Positions 37,985-48,313 of a DNA stretch of 64,000 nucleotides are shown piece by piece (positions within the stretch are counted from its first letter, which is position 1; every line of letters begins with the position of its first letter). The DNA lies in NCBI GenBank assembly GCA_024704765.1, contig JAKMXF010000266.1, forward strand, positions 62,001 through 126,000, written 5' to 3'. The DNA comes from Oopsacas minuta. Its lineage: Eukaryota; Porifera; Hexactinellida; Lyssacinosida; Leucopsacidae. The position numbers were made by a program, and so were the translations under genes. The notes beneath the pieces are model-generated. The model had not been told where the DNA came from. It ran no database searches and saw nothing but the letters and a program-made list of their open reading frames with translations.

Positions 37985-40102
37985 CTAGCTTATACACATT
38001 CGTATCCTCTTACCAATACATATAACACAACAGAACGGAGCTGCTATGACAGTCAGTATGTATTTGAATATCTTTTCTATCTGCATATCTTCTGTATCCA
38101 TGTAACATGTACATTCAAATGTCTCAGCTCTCCAGTCTAGTATCCTTGTAGGGAGCTTGCCTTTCTTCTTGAAAGAAGCTTGCTTATCTTGAATATACTT
38201 TTTCGCTGCAATAGCTCCTCTACATTTTCCACTACAGTTAAATAAACGTGTGTCTCTTTGTGAACCACTTTCTTTCAGCTGATTTTCAAGTTCACTTTTC
38301 AGGCTCTTCTTCCAGCATACAACACGTCCTATAGCCAGCTTAAAGCAACCAGGGATGATAATACATGAGGCGATCATAACCGCTAATCCATCGAACCTGC
38401 ATGCAGCTACTAATGTCAATAACAGTAATATAACTCTATTCCTCCATTTCTCTGTAGAATCTTCTAATATCAAATCTATTGGCGATTCATAACACTCAGT
38501 TTCATTACCTCCTTCACACGTACATCCACAATTCGTAACACAAGCACAAGTAGTATTTGTACTAATAACAAACTCTATAGAATCCACTGTATTAATTGCA
38601 CTGTCCCATAGCATTGCTATACAATTGTACTGTTTGCCTTCTTTTACGAATGACTGTACACGGAATTCAATTGATCTCCGTTCGCTAGCATCTAGTGTAA
38701 CTTTTTTGTTTCTAATGTTCGTTAAACCTTCTGGACACATTAATCCTATGTTGAATGCACTTGTCAATGTCCCTGTGTTCTCAATTTCAATTGTTACTCG
38801 GCCAAATTCCGTGAGAGCTTCGAACTCACTTGAATTTATCTTTAAAATAACTCCGCTCGCTATGTTCCTTACAAGCGTGACGTCATCTGCTTCAAGTTCT
38901 AGTGTTATTCTAGTTGTGTGTGTATTTAAGTCTTCACATTTAATTCGTAAGCGATCTACAGAAGTCGATCTATGTATGCTACAGATTTGTGCTAAGAAAT
39001 ATCCTTTATCTTTCTCACTTATGTGAATTTCATTTTTTATCAATGCATTACGTATCTTCTCGCTCTCCAGATAGAAATCCCATAGTTGATTTCCTAGACA
39101 CGATCCATTCCTATAATTACATCTGCTTATCTGGTTTTTGAATCCCGTATAGCTTACACCAACTCTATCACAACTCAGACCACTCAAATCGACCTTGTTA
39201 ACTGGTATAAGTAGCCAGCTTCTAGCTCCCCCTCTATATGCCCTAGAATACTCACGTTTGGTATTCCTCCTCTGACTAGGAGAGGGAACGAATAAGATTC
39301 TATCTTCAAAAGTATCTATTGCTGAAATAGGAGCATAATCTCCATGTATTTTAGCTACAAGTCCATTCTTTGAGGCTATAGTATCTGATTTAGGATTTAT
39401 AGTTATCGTTTCTACTTCCTCCCAATCATAAGGCATTCCATCCATTCTATCAGCTTCCTTTCCCATTTCTACCTTTACATGAATGGCATACTCTACAACA
39501 GGAGGTTTTATGCTATAAGCGTCATAATACAATTTCTCCATACGTAGACAGTGTGCAGAATATCTACCAGTGAGTGCTTGTATGGTAGTGCATTTGTGTA
39601 ATCGTCTTATGTTCTGTCCTGCCACGTGACATCTACAACAGAAACCAGCACTATCTGGTATTCTCCTATTCTGTTTGTCCTTTGCGAAACCACACTGCGT
39701 GTTTCGCTGATGATCTTGATCACGACAATCCCCAAGATTTAATCCAAATCTCTTCACTACTTCTTCATAAGGACGTCCATTTACAGATTGTTCATATACT
39801 AGGTTATAAGTGAGATGTACCTTTGTTTTTGTTACTTTTATTCTTATTGGTGTTTTCAGGGTAGTTTGTTCCTGGTCGTTACCGTTTGTAGTTCCTATAG
39901 AGTGTATATTAGCGTAGAGAGCATCTGTATCTCCCTTGCTATCATGTATTGCTAGAGATACGAGAATTCTTTGTTTGCAAGTTCCACCTGATAATTCCTG
40001 GTCCTGTATGGTACATGTCTCAATACTGCTCTTAGATAACAATATACTACAGACTGTTGGTAGTGATACTATACAAATGTAAAGAATATGACGAATATTC
40101 AT
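37985..40102 (-). CDS. HAP2: Gamete fusion protein HAP2/GCS1
   Basis: Single exon, 705 residues. Residues 1-18 form a signal peptide. The ectodomain is rich in paired cysteines; SAGFCCRCHV (151-160) lies in the region of the family's fusion loops. The diagnostic HAP2-GCS1 block is at 311-350: CDRVGVSYTGFKNQISRCNY, then GSCLGNQLWDFYLE. A membrane segment lies near 556-594. The cytoplasmic part is Cys- and Lys-rich, with a second hydrophobic stretch at about 680-697 that ends in basic residues. HAP2 is a class II-type fusogen acting in the sperm or male gamete membrane at gamete fusion in plants, protists and many invertebrates. It lies head-to-head with CATSPER4, 168 bp apart, suggesting shared germline expression. 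Confidence 0.93.
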   Translation of the reverse strand: MNIRHILYICIVSLPTVCSILLSKSSIETCTIQDQELSGGTCKQRILVSLAIHDSKGDTDALYANIHSIGTTNGNDQEQTTLKTPIRIKVTKTKVHLTYNLVYEQSVNGRPYEEVVKRFGLNLGDCRDQDHQRNTQCGFAKDKQNRRIPDSAGFCCRCHVAGQNIRRLHKCTTIQALTGRYSAHCLRMEKLYYDAYSIKPPVVEYAIHVKVEMGKEADRMDGMPYDWEEVETITINPKSDTIASKNGLVAKIHGDYAPISAIDTFEDRILFVPSPSQRRNTKREYSRAYRGGARSWLLIPVNKVDLSGLSCDRVGVSYTGFKNQISRCNYRNGSCLGNQLWDFYLESEKIRNALIKNEIHISEKDKGYFLAQICSIHRSTSVDRLRIKCEDLNTHTTRITLELEADDVTLVRNIASGVILKINSSEFEALTEFGRVTIEIENTGTLTSAFNIGLMCPEGLTNIRNKKVTLDASERRSIEFRVQSFVKEGKQYNCIAMLWDSAINTVDSIEFVISTNTTCACVTNCGCTCEGGNETECYESPIDLILEDSTEKWRNRVILLLLTLVAACRFDGLAVMIASCIIIPGCFKLAIGRVVCWKKSLKSELENQLKESGSQRDTRLFNCSGKCRGAIAAKKYIQDKQASFKKKGKLPTRILDWRAETFECTCYMDTEDMQIEKIFKYILTVIAAPFCCVICIGKRIRMCIS

Positions 40103-40270
40103 AGCTAGAAACGTTCAATGCTATTTGTTTGCAACTCGAAATTTATCTAATTCAACGAATTTCGAATAGTCATGTATTCAACAGAATTCCATCTGTCCTG
40201 TTTGCGATATTTCGTTTAATTCTGCTATCTTCCAATCACGTTACTATCCATTGTATGTCTTGAAGCGATA
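40103..40270. promoter_or_regulatory. Divergent promoter region between HAP2 and CATSPER4
   Basis: Only 168 bp separates the two start codons, so 5' UTRs and promoters of both genes must fit here. Visible elements are an inverted repeat, CGAAATT (40137-40143) with AATTTCG (40158-40164), and a CCAAT box on the plus strand near 40232-40238. No TATA box is obvious in a suitable position. Inference: a shared sperm-lineage control region. Confidence 0.6.
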
Positions 40271-41854
40271 ATGTGGGAACGCATAAAGCATCGTAAATTT
40301 ATCCCAGAGTCATCAGAAGAGTTGACTAAGCGAATACGTCTCAATCCTTGCATATCTCCTGCTAAGAGAGTCATCTCCAAACCAGCTCTTGATCTCAGTC
40401 AAGGTAGTTACTTCATTCCTTACGGGAATGATGAAAGAAACGAGGAAGACGACCTACTCTGCCATACTGAGGTTATGGACCAGGATGAATGTATGCTCGA
40501 GAATGAATACTTCCATCACGCGTTAGGACAGATATTGGATGGCTTACCTTTCAAGCTATTTATACTTGTGGTGATCTTGCTCAACTCCTTTGTAATCGGT
40601 CTCCAATCCTTTCCACACCTAGAAGAAAGCTATGGCGTATACTTCCATGTTTTAGATCGCTTATTTCTGATCATATTTATAATGGAGATGCTATTCAAAC
40701 TCTATTATGACTTTTGGATGTTTTGGCTTGAAGGATGGAACATATTCGACTTCGTAATAATCACATTTACAGTATTGGGTAATAATTTTTACAATTTAAC
40801 CAATGCGAGGATATTTAAAATAATGAAGGTTATCAGAGCATTGAGAAGTTTGAGAAGTATTAGCGCTTTCCAAGGCCTCCAGATCGTGATACACACCATC
40901 TGGCATTCTATACCGGATATGGCTAATATAGCTGCCCTCTTGCTAATTGTTATGTTGATTTTCTCAATTATCGGTGTTTCTATCTTTGGTGAGATTTCTC
41001 CGAAAGATTTTGGGAATTTATGGCGAGCCTGGTTCACTCTTTACATTTGTCTTACACAAGATGGTTGGGTGGAAGTATTCAAACGTCTCGAGGAAAAGAA
41101 TTATTATGAAGTAGCCGCGATATATTTCGCGATATTCATAGTAATCGGTGCATTCGTATTAATGAATTTGGTCGTTGCTGTTGTCATCACTGTGTTGGAA
41201 CGGGCCTTAGAGGAGGAACAGGAGTTGGACGCGCTGGAGAAACTTTCAAAGGCCAAAGCGAATAACTTAGTTGACCTGAAAGCAGTTGATGGGTTTGAGA
41301 AATTAAAGAAAATCAATTTTCAACAGAAACCTATCGAAATTCCTGACTTCAATTTTAACGAGAATGACCTTACATTATATTTTGTAACATTGTCTGCACT
41401 CGAAGATAATTTTATCGAGTTTAAGAAAATAAAAACAGAACTACAATCCATTCTCCATAACCAAAAGATGATCAATAAACTCGTTCAACAGCCAGTGGAA
41501 TCGTATAGCCCTGTTTCTGATATACCTAAAAATCCCTCTACGTCTTATGAAAACATACACTCTACAGAGTCCAGTGACGACATAGCAGAGTTGGAAGACA
41601 TAAGTAAACCAATAAAGCGTAATGCTTCATTTATGCGACGACGTCTTTCAGTCGGTCTTCAAAACTTTAAAAATATCGTTTTACCACCTAGTACTACTCA
41701 AGATTCTATACCTAGTGTCTCTCAAAACCTGACAACAGACGTAGTCAGTAATCTAATGCGAATATCCTCAGCTGCTCATATAGATGTTGAAGGAGCGAAT
41801 GGAATTGGTGATATAATTACTCGTATGAAAGGTTGGAAATTATCTATAGCATGA
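40271..41854 (+). CDS. CATSPER4: Sperm cation channel subunit CatSper4
   Basis: Single exon, 527 residues. One six-helix voltage-gated channel repeat spans about 90-310. S4 has basic residues every third position (ARIFKIMKVIRALRSLRS, 179-196). SIPDMANI before S5 and the pore LTQDGWVEVF, with the acidic selectivity residue Asp264, match CatSper4 better than CatSper1-3. A coiled-coil/acidic C-terminus of over 200 residues follows. CatSper subunits 1-4 form a calcium channel in the sperm tail that drives hyperactivated motility. The start is the first ATG after the shared promoter with HAP2. Confidence 0.88.
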   Translation: MWERIKHRKFIPESSEELTKRIRLNPCISPAKRVISKPALDLSQGSYFIPYGNDERNEEDDLLCHTEVMDQDECMLENEYFHHALGQILDGLPFKLFILVVILLNSFVIGLQSFPHLEESYGVYFHVLDRLFLIIFIMEMLFKLYYDFWMFWLEGWNIFDFVIITFTVLGNNFYNLTNARIFKIMKVIRALRSLRSISAFQGLQIVIHTIWHSIPDMANIAALLLIVMLIFSIIGVSIFGEISPKDFGNLWRAWFTLYICLTQDGWVEVFKRLEEKNYYEVAAIYFAIFIVIGAFVLMNLVVAVVITVLERALEEEQELDALEKLSKAKANNLVDLKAVDGFEKLKKINFQQKPIEIPDFNFNENDLTLYFVTLSALEDNFIEFKKIKTELQSILHNQKMINKLVQQPVESYSPVSDIPKNPSTSYENIHSTESSDDIAELEDISKPIKRNASFMRRRLSVGLQNFKNIVLPPSTTQDSIPSVSQNLTTDVVSNLMRISSAAHIDVEGANGIGDIITRMKGWKLSIA

Positions 41855-43271
41855 TACTAATCTATTACTTGACGTCAGTATACATACCCCCCTCTATTCC
41901 TATCTCTACCAATCATATCATTTTTATTCAAGTCCAACATTCATGCTGATTCGATTATCTTTCAATAATTAAATTCTACCTATCAGAAGGCTATTTAGTC
42001 GCATATATTTTAACCGTAGCATTCGTTAATATTATTGTCTCTTTCCGAAAATAAAAGTATTTTCTATATTACAACAGATTCTCAATGAACCCGCATGAAC
42101 ATTCCAAACTTTGCTCGTACCAACCACCATATATTTCCATAATTAATTAAATTGACCTCTCTCCACTCCAGAGCTTTATACCTACATTACCTATTACAGC
42201 TTCAATTCCAATGGTCCACCTGTAGCTCTATAGTTCAGAATAGTATATCTGGTTTAATTAATTCAAAATTACATCATGAGATTGTTAAGTACTTCAGAGA
42301 ACTGATTACACATGATTATTTGATAAGAAGCTTGTATACTTGACACGTACACATACTTTTGCACTATTACAACGAATCAAATACGTTTTTGGTAATAATA
42401 TATTAGTATTATAAATTAATTCACGTGAAGTTGTCATGAAAAACAACCAGGTCTTCTGAGAATCTATTATGATGCATGAAACAGGTAATAAAATATTTAA
42501 TAAGAAGTGATTTCTATCATTTATACTTTGTATCAGTAAAATATACTTTTGTAAGCAATCTTTAATGGATACGTTTCTTGCTAAGTGTACTCGTGGCTAT
42601 TCGATTCTAATTCTACTTTGCAAAATCACTTACTAACAGTCAGAGACGAAATCGTGCTTTTGTTGTTCGTAGAAAAACACATTCAAATTTACTGAAATTC
42701 TCATTTTTGGCAATTCTGTCACTATCAATTACCTTTTTGTAAATTCAATACACTTACAGGAATAAAATCCGCTCACAGAATTCGTAAATTTTCCAATACA
42801 GTCAATTCAATTAATCAACCCTTTTGTGAATGCTTCTAATTAACTGTGGAATCCCGTTTAAAATATCTTAGCGTTGGAAGACACTTGGTCTCATTTTCCT
42901 TTAGTTCTCCGCAACAACAGCTTTTATCTCTATGATTAGGAGAGCGTTTTATAGATATTCCACATCACGATTCTAAGTATCTGTATTATCGGCATTTGTA
43001 TGATTGTTGAACAATTATATTTATTTGACTATTGGCTTATTTCTTGGGTTATCTCCGCACGTCACGGTTAATCTCTTGTTATCCATAAGAACTCTATAAA
43101 CCATTATAATATCTGCTTAGAGGTCGCTACATAGCTGTTGTAAACAATTGAGATAATTATGTTAACACAATTGAGAAACCACATTTCGTATTTCTTATAT
43201 GTCTATTTTACATTTGTCATGAATTAATTAGCTATTAAATCGGCAGAGGTTCCTTCCACATTAACTCTCTG
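41855..43271. other. Intergenic region, CATSPER4 to ENTPD
   Basis: About 1.4 kb of AT-rich sequence. The 63-codon open frame at 42152-42343 has no recognisable features and I treat it as chance. No hairpin or tandem repeat of note was seen. Confidence 0.45.
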
Positions 43272-45149
43272 ATGGTATTGTTATGCAAATCTCCATTTAA
43301 TGGGAAGACAAATAAAATCATAATTACAGCTCTTTGCTTCCTACTTTCAATCTCTTTAATTCGTATCTGGTTTTACAATATCCAAATATCAGATTTCAAA
43401 GCTAGACTAAGCGATTCCTTCCACACACAAGCTAAATCGTCTCTCCAGTACATTTATACATGTTTCCTTAACAGTAGTCAATCATTTTCCTCATTCGTGC
43501 CCTCAGATATTAAGACTGATATTCAGTATGCTATAATAATAGATGCAGGTAGTTCAGGTTCCCGTGCATACATATACTACTGGTCAACTCAAGCTGAGAT
43601 TACTAACACCGGTGTAACACAAATCTCACAACTTGTTGATATCCATGACCAACCCATAATAATGAAGGTATCTCCTGGGCTAACTGACTATAAATATTCT
43701 AAACAAGCTTATGAAGATGGGATTAAACCTCTTCTATCGTATGTATTGCAGCATATTCCTGGTGAACAAATTCCAATCACACCTGTTTATATCCTAGCAA
43801 CGGCTGGGATGCGTTTGATCCCTACACAACAACAGAACAGGATTCTCGCGGAAATTGAATTAGGAATTAGACGCGATTTCGGTTTTAAGATCAAAAGTGA
43901 GAATGTTCGTGTTATCTCTGGTATAGATGAAGGTGTTTACAGCTGGCTTGCAATTAATTACATCTTAAAACGTTTAGATTCTGCACACCACAACGAATCC
44001 AAATCAACAAGTACCGTTGGGTCTCTAGATATGGGCGGAGGGTCGCTACAGATCGCTTATGAAATTCCTATCCATAAAACTGATGGGAAATTTATCCAAC
44101 ATCTGAATTTTGGTATAAATCTCCAATACAAGTTGTATGTGAATACGTATCTGAACTTCGGTGCGAATCAAGTGAGAGATGCTCATTTTGCTTACCTTAT
44201 CAATACCAGCATGTCCTCAATACATAACTATTCTATATATAATCAATCCACAATACAAGTTACGGATCCTTGTCTACATGAAAATCAACACGAATATCGT
44301 ATGTATGCAGGACGAACTGTCAAAATATTAGGATCAGGGAATTACAATTTGTGCCGTAAGCAACTTATAACTCATCTAAAGCAGGATAATCCATGTCCTC
44401 CTTCACCAATCCACTGTAAAATGAACGGGATGTATCAAGCTCCGATTGACTTTACTAACATGCAGTTTTACGGTTTCTCAGAGTTCTGGTATACCATGGA
44501 TGACGTGTTCAATATTGGAGGTGTTTATTACCGCGAAAAGTATGATCTATCAGCTGTTGAGTACTGCAGCTTGGATTGGAGCACTATCATGGATTGGCGA
44601 GGGAAGAATTTGTACCCTCGTGCTGATTTGAATCGACAGGCGACACAATGTTTCAAATCTGCTTGGCTATCTATAGTCCTTCATCGCGGCTTTGGATTCC
44701 CAGATGACTACAATCATTTACAGTCAACAGATCGAATTGATGGACGGGAAATTCAATGGACAATGGGTGCACTGATATACAGTCTTATGCAGAACAAGGA
44801 CACCGGATTAACCTCATTATCACACATCTACAAACTCACAAATCAAAAGTTATCCCATGACCTTATGCTACCTGTTGTATTCGTGTTATTAGCCGTATTA
44901 ATACTGTTCTTTGTTTGGTATTTCCTTATTTCAAAGAGGTCTAAGAAATCTGGAATGAAATCCTATCTACCTATGTTAGACAGTAGAAACAATCGCGGGC
45001 ACTCAAGAGCCTCAAGTTTCCCGTTTCCTCATACTCCCTCAAAATCTGATATTCCTAGAGTCACAAGCAACAGCTCATTACGCAGTATCCTCTCTCTGAA
45101 TGGAGACAGAGAATCCAGCATGTTTTTAAATGTAGAAAAGGTGGAATAG
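43272..45149 (+). CDS. Ectonucleoside triphosphate diphosphohydrolase, ENTPD4/7 type
   Basis: Single exon, 625 residues. Membrane helices lie at each end (about 15-36 and 535-557). The apyrase conserved regions are clear: ACR1 IIIDAGSSGSRAYIYYW (88-104), ACR2 ILATAGMR (174-181), ACR3 VISGIDEGVYSWLAIN (214-229) with the catalytic Glu, and ACR4 GSLDMGGGSLQIAYE (250-264). YGFSEFWY and the conserved Cys pairs are also present. Two-helix topology and the sequence around VMKVSPGL fit the intracellular ENTPD4/ENTPD7 (Golgi, endosome, lysosome) group. These hydrolyse UDP, GDP and other nucleotides in the lumen, supporting glycosylation. A short Ser-rich tail faces the cytosol. Confidence 0.9.
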   Translation: MVLLCKSPFNGKTNKIIITALCFLLSISLIRIWFYNIQISDFKARLSDSFHTQAKSSLQYIYTCFLNSSQSFSSFVPSDIKTDIQYAIIIDAGSSGSRAYIYYWSTQAEITNTGVTQISQLVDIHDQPIIMKVSPGLTDYKYSKQAYEDGIKPLLSYVLQHIPGEQIPITPVYILATAGMRLIPTQQQNRILAEIELGIRRDFGFKIKSENVRVISGIDEGVYSWLAINYILKRLDSAHHNESKSTSTVGSLDMGGGSLQIAYEIPIHKTDGKFIQHLNFGINLQYKLYVNTYLNFGANQVRDAHFAYLINTSMSSIHNYSIYNQSTIQVTDPCLHENQHEYRMYAGRTVKILGSGNYNLCRKQLITHLKQDNPCPPSPIHCKMNGMYQAPIDFTNMQFYGFSEFWYTMDDVFNIGGVYYREKYDLSAVEYCSLDWSTIMDWRGKNLYPRADLNRQATQCFKSAWLSIVLHRGFGFPDDYNHLQSTDRIDGREIQWTMGALIYSLMQNKDTGLTSLSHIYKLTNQKLSHDLMLPVVFVLLAVLILFFVWYFLISKRSKKSGMKSYLPMLDSRNNRGHSRASSFPFPHTPSKSDIPRVTSNSSLRSILSLNGDRESSMFLNVEKVE

Positions 45150-45704
45150 TTACAATGTTACTACACTTGTGTAGTTATGTAATCAATTCTAATACAAGCT
45201 TGCCATAATAATGTGTGGGACTACGTAGATTATCTCAACCATTCTTGGTTTTGATGTTGTTATTTATTAGCTCCTAATAATTAGATATATATAACTCATT
45301 ATGTAATAAACTCATCACAAAGACCACCCACTTTCTGACTTGCCTTTTCAAATTTGCTCTCTCTATACTCACATGTGTGACGAATATTTTGCATTCTTGA
45401 ATTCTTAAAATTACTAGCTTCATGATGTATTACACGTCATCCTCGATGATGAGCTATTCTAGCATTTACAAACCATTTCTTGCCCTGAATAAATCAATTA
45501 TTGAAATAATTTCACTTTAATGCAAATTTTCAATACTAAATCAGTGCATTTAGACATAGACCTCCAAGGTCCGAGTGACTATAAAAATCTACACAATTGA
45601 ACACTTTATTTGTGCGGTCAAATCGTGTAAGTTTGTGTGATCAAAATGAATTTCTGTTTCTCTTGAATAGAATTTAAACACAATTAATTGGTCGTATTTC
45701 GCAT
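45150..45704. other. Intergenic region between convergent ENTPD and PDE7-like genes
   Basis: About 555 bp holding the 3' ends of both genes. AT-rich; no gene seen. Confidence 0.45.
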
Positions 45705-46859
45705 TTATAGTGTGTTCCAGGTCTCTCTGTTGGATTTCAAGTACGCAATTGCTTCTCCAATAACTTCACAGTTCACAGCATTTTGCCAGCACTCGAATAG
45801 CGGTAGAAGCACATAGTTTATAAAACCGACTTGTGATTGAGGGATTTTCTCTTGCTCACGGTTGCAAAGCGGTGAGATTGGAAGTTCCATTTCTTTCTCA
45901 ATATCCCCTTGTATAAAAAACTCCCCCATAATATTCTCAGCCCATGATTTACAAACTATCCAGGGTCTACAACCATTACTGATATCTGCACATTTTATAG
46001 CTATGCAAAGTGTAAGGATTTTGGTTTTTTTGTCTTTCATATTCAGTCCTGTAGCAACACATACGTTGAATTTCTCCATATATGTTCGATGCTGTTCCAT
46101 ATCTGTAGCGAGAATTAGATGGTTGATTATTGTGTAAATCTCTTTCTGCACATCGTCATCTAGATGTTTGATTAGACCTGATGACTTGAGTAGGGTGTGG
46201 GCTCGAGCAGCGTGGAAGTTTTCTAGGGGAGATGCTTGATAAGTAGACACGATAATGTGATCTGTATTCCTTAGGAATTTCTGGTTTACTCCTGGATGAT
46301 TTAGGTCGTGACATAAAGCAGCTAGAATGCAGGCGAAGTAGTCTACTTTTGTTACATTTTCGCTTAGAAATGGACATCGTGTCAGTAGAATATTCATTGA
46401 CTGGGCAACATCTGCAGCATGTGTTGCATTATGATATAAATTAATGCTCCAATAATTCCGTTGTACCTCGTAGAGAAACATGGAAAGGCAGGTTGTATTC
46501 AAACCGAATTCTTCAATTAGTCCATGCGATTTGAGAAGGTACATACCAACACAGCAGATTGGATGATCTTCGGATAGATCCGAAATTTCGAAGATATTCA
46601 TGTCCCAACAGTCAATTTTAGAAACTAAATCAACTTTGTGTTCTAACTCTTGAATTTTCTGTTCGATATATTCCTTTGGTTGGGAAGTCTTTTCGAAATC
46701 TTCTGTGCTCTCTTTAATAAAACTTGACAGATCTGACAGCATTGGAACACCCCCGCGACGTCTGTTTAAAATTTTTTCCGAAATGGGAATGTCGAGGGGA
46801 AGTTTTTTTAGGTTTGTACGGAAATCAATTTCAACATCATGACTAGTGCAGGTTCCCAT
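45705..46859 (-). CDS. Class I cyclic nucleotide phosphodiesterase, PDE7-like
   Basis: Single coding exon, 384 residues from an ATG at 46859. That ATG directly follows TTTTCTTGCACAG, a good splice acceptor on the minus strand, so the ATG 14 codons upstream is probably not used. The catalytic domain carries the class I metal motifs YHNATHAAD (His143, His147), CHDLNHPG (His184-Asp185) and KCADISN (Asp291), plus the purine-clamp Gln in SQVGF. WDMNIF, PGVNQKFL, FFIQGDIEKE and SPLCNRE favour PDE7, which hydrolyses cAMP. The N-terminus MGTCTS fits N-myristoylation plus Cys palmitoylation, and RRRGGV (33-38) resembles the PKA pseudosubstrate of PDE7A. This suggests a membrane-held, PKA-linked enzyme. 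Confidence 0.82.
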   Translation of the reverse strand: MGTCTSHDVEIDFRTNLKKLPLDIPISEKILNRRRGGVPMLSDLSSFIKESTEDFEKTSQPKEYIEQKIQELEHKVDLVSKIDCWDMNIFEISDLSEDHPICCVGMYLLKSHGLIEEFGLNTTCLSMFLYEVQRNYWSINLYHNATHAADVAQSMNILLTRCPFLSENVTKVDYFACILAALCHDLNHPGVNQKFLRNTDHIIVSTYQASPLENFHAARAHTLLKSSGLIKHLDDDVQKEIYTIINHLILATDMEQHRTYMEKFNVCVATGLNMKDKKTKILTLCIAIKCADISNGCRPWIVCKSWAENIMGEFFIQGDIEKEMELPISPLCNREQEKIPQSQVGFINYVLLPLFECWQNAVNCEVIGEAIAYLKSNRETWNTL

Positions 46860-47677
46860 CTGTGCAAGAAAATTTATATGATTTTGATACGATAAATACA
46901 TATATTATAACAAATCTTTTGTGCGGTATATATTATCTGGAGATATATTCTAGTCCCTATTTTGCAGGCTGTTTATTTCTGATTCGTACCCTATATATAC
47001 TTGAGTCTGACTGCATAGGTAGCTTGCTTCATTGAATCGCCTGTAATAATGCCTATACGGTAAATGTACATATTATTTATCTCTACAAAGTGAATTTATT
47101 TTAATTGCAAATAATTACAGGTAATCCAATTGGCTGATGGAACATTTTGAAGAGACTATTAGCCAATTTATCTGCCAATTGAATTAAAACTACGTCAATT
47201 CACTAACCCTTTGTTTCAAAATTACGTAGCTATAGTATCGGTTTCGTCATTGATTCCAAATAGACGTCATAATCCCCGTCATGAATTTTTGAATGGACCT
47301 TTTCAGTGGCCTACATGAATAGAATTGTTTTCTGTTATTTCACTCTTAGCTCTCCATATCATTAATACAATTAGAATATTTGATTATGAATTTCACATTT
47401 CATCATTGAATAGAACAATAACCATTCTTCACTTGCTTGCATTTGGCGGAAAATGGAAGATTTATGCCTTGGTAATACGTATATATTTTTCTGTAAAATT
47501 TGCATACAAAATATAAATATATTGTGAATATAAGAAACAGATTTAATTTTTGAAGTATTCGCGTCAAATTTTCTTGTATCTTCCTTTGCTAATGGGTTAA
47601 TTCTAATAATCTCTCTTCTACATACACTAATAGTATATAATTTCTGATAATTAATTTTTTGATTACAAATCCGTTAA
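46860..47677. promoter_or_regulatory. Divergent region between PDE7-like gene and possible HAUS2
   Basis: About 820 bp between two start codons pointing away from each other. It should contain both promoters and the PDE7-like 5' UTR intron. Sequence is AT-rich; no convincing gene (the open frame at 47325-47516 has low-complexity, hydrophobic content). Confidence 0.4.
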
Positions 47678-48313
47678 ATGGCACAAGAATATCCTACTTC
47701 TTCCAATCCTTGGAGCGAGTATCTTTCCCCAAGGGCCAAACTCAACAGTTCGTCTTTCAACAGAGTACTTTCTTCACCAATAGCTCTCACTTTATTGACT
47801 GACAATTTCAATCAACAGGTTGATACAGCATACAAACAATCTCATACGTGCAGATTTGTTTGTTTATGTGAGAGGATAGATGATCTTTTAACAGAATTAT
47901 TCAATCTGAAGCAAACCTACCAACATTTGGAAGCTATGAAAGAAATCTATAAATTTATTTCAAAAGATAGATTAAACGAGTATTTAAACGCATTAGATGA
48001 ACTCACTAAGTTATTCTCAAACCTATCAGAACAAAAAGATCTTATAAACTCTATAATAGCGATGGAAACGAAAAATTCCGATTTTTACCTTCACCCCAGT
48101 ATCCATGAGCCTCTACAAGAACTCTTGAGTGATATACAAAAGTATATTACAGCTGTAAACTGCCTAAAAATCGATTTAACACAAATTCAGGCTTTATCAA
48201 AGGAAAAGAATATATTACTCAATTTACAAGAAATAACTTGTTACATTGACGATTGCGTGGATAATTATAATTCTACTTACACTAAGATCACTAATCTCAC
48301 TCACTTAGTTTAA
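47678..48313 (+). CDS. Coiled-coil protein, possibly augmin subunit HAUS2
   Basis: Single exon, 211 residues, almost entirely helical with leucine/isoleucine heptads. The N-terminal SNPW tetrad, the mid-protein YQHLEAM and the segment near PLQELLSDIQKYI are placed like those of HAUS2, a roughly 235-residue subunit of the augmin complex that recruits gamma-tubulin to spindle microtubules. Overall identity is low and judged by eye. It lies about 600 bp before MZT2, another gamma-tubulin-complex factor. It could be an unrelated short coiled-coil protein. Confidence 0.4.
   Translation: MAQEYPTSSNPWSEYLSPRAKLNSSSFNRVLSSPIALTLLTDNFNQQVDTAYKQSHTCRFVCLCERIDDLLTELFNLKQTYQHLEAMKEIYKFISKDRLNEYLNALDELTKLFSNLSEQKDLINSIIAMETKNSDFYLHPSIHEPLQELLSDIQKYITAVNCLKIDLTQIQALSKEKNILLNLQEITCYIDDCVDNYNSTYTKITNLTHLV

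Noticed and set aside
42152-42343. 63-codon open frame between CATSPER4 and ENTPD
   Set aside because: Short, no recognisable motif, no splice or start context; likely chance.
46860-46901. Upstream ATG of the PDE7-like gene
   Set aside because: It lies in a pyrimidine-rich tract ending CACAG directly before the next ATG, so it is probably intron.
47325-47516. 63-codon open frame upstream of the HAUS2-like gene
   Set aside because: Low-complexity hydrophobic sequence in an AT-rich promoter region.
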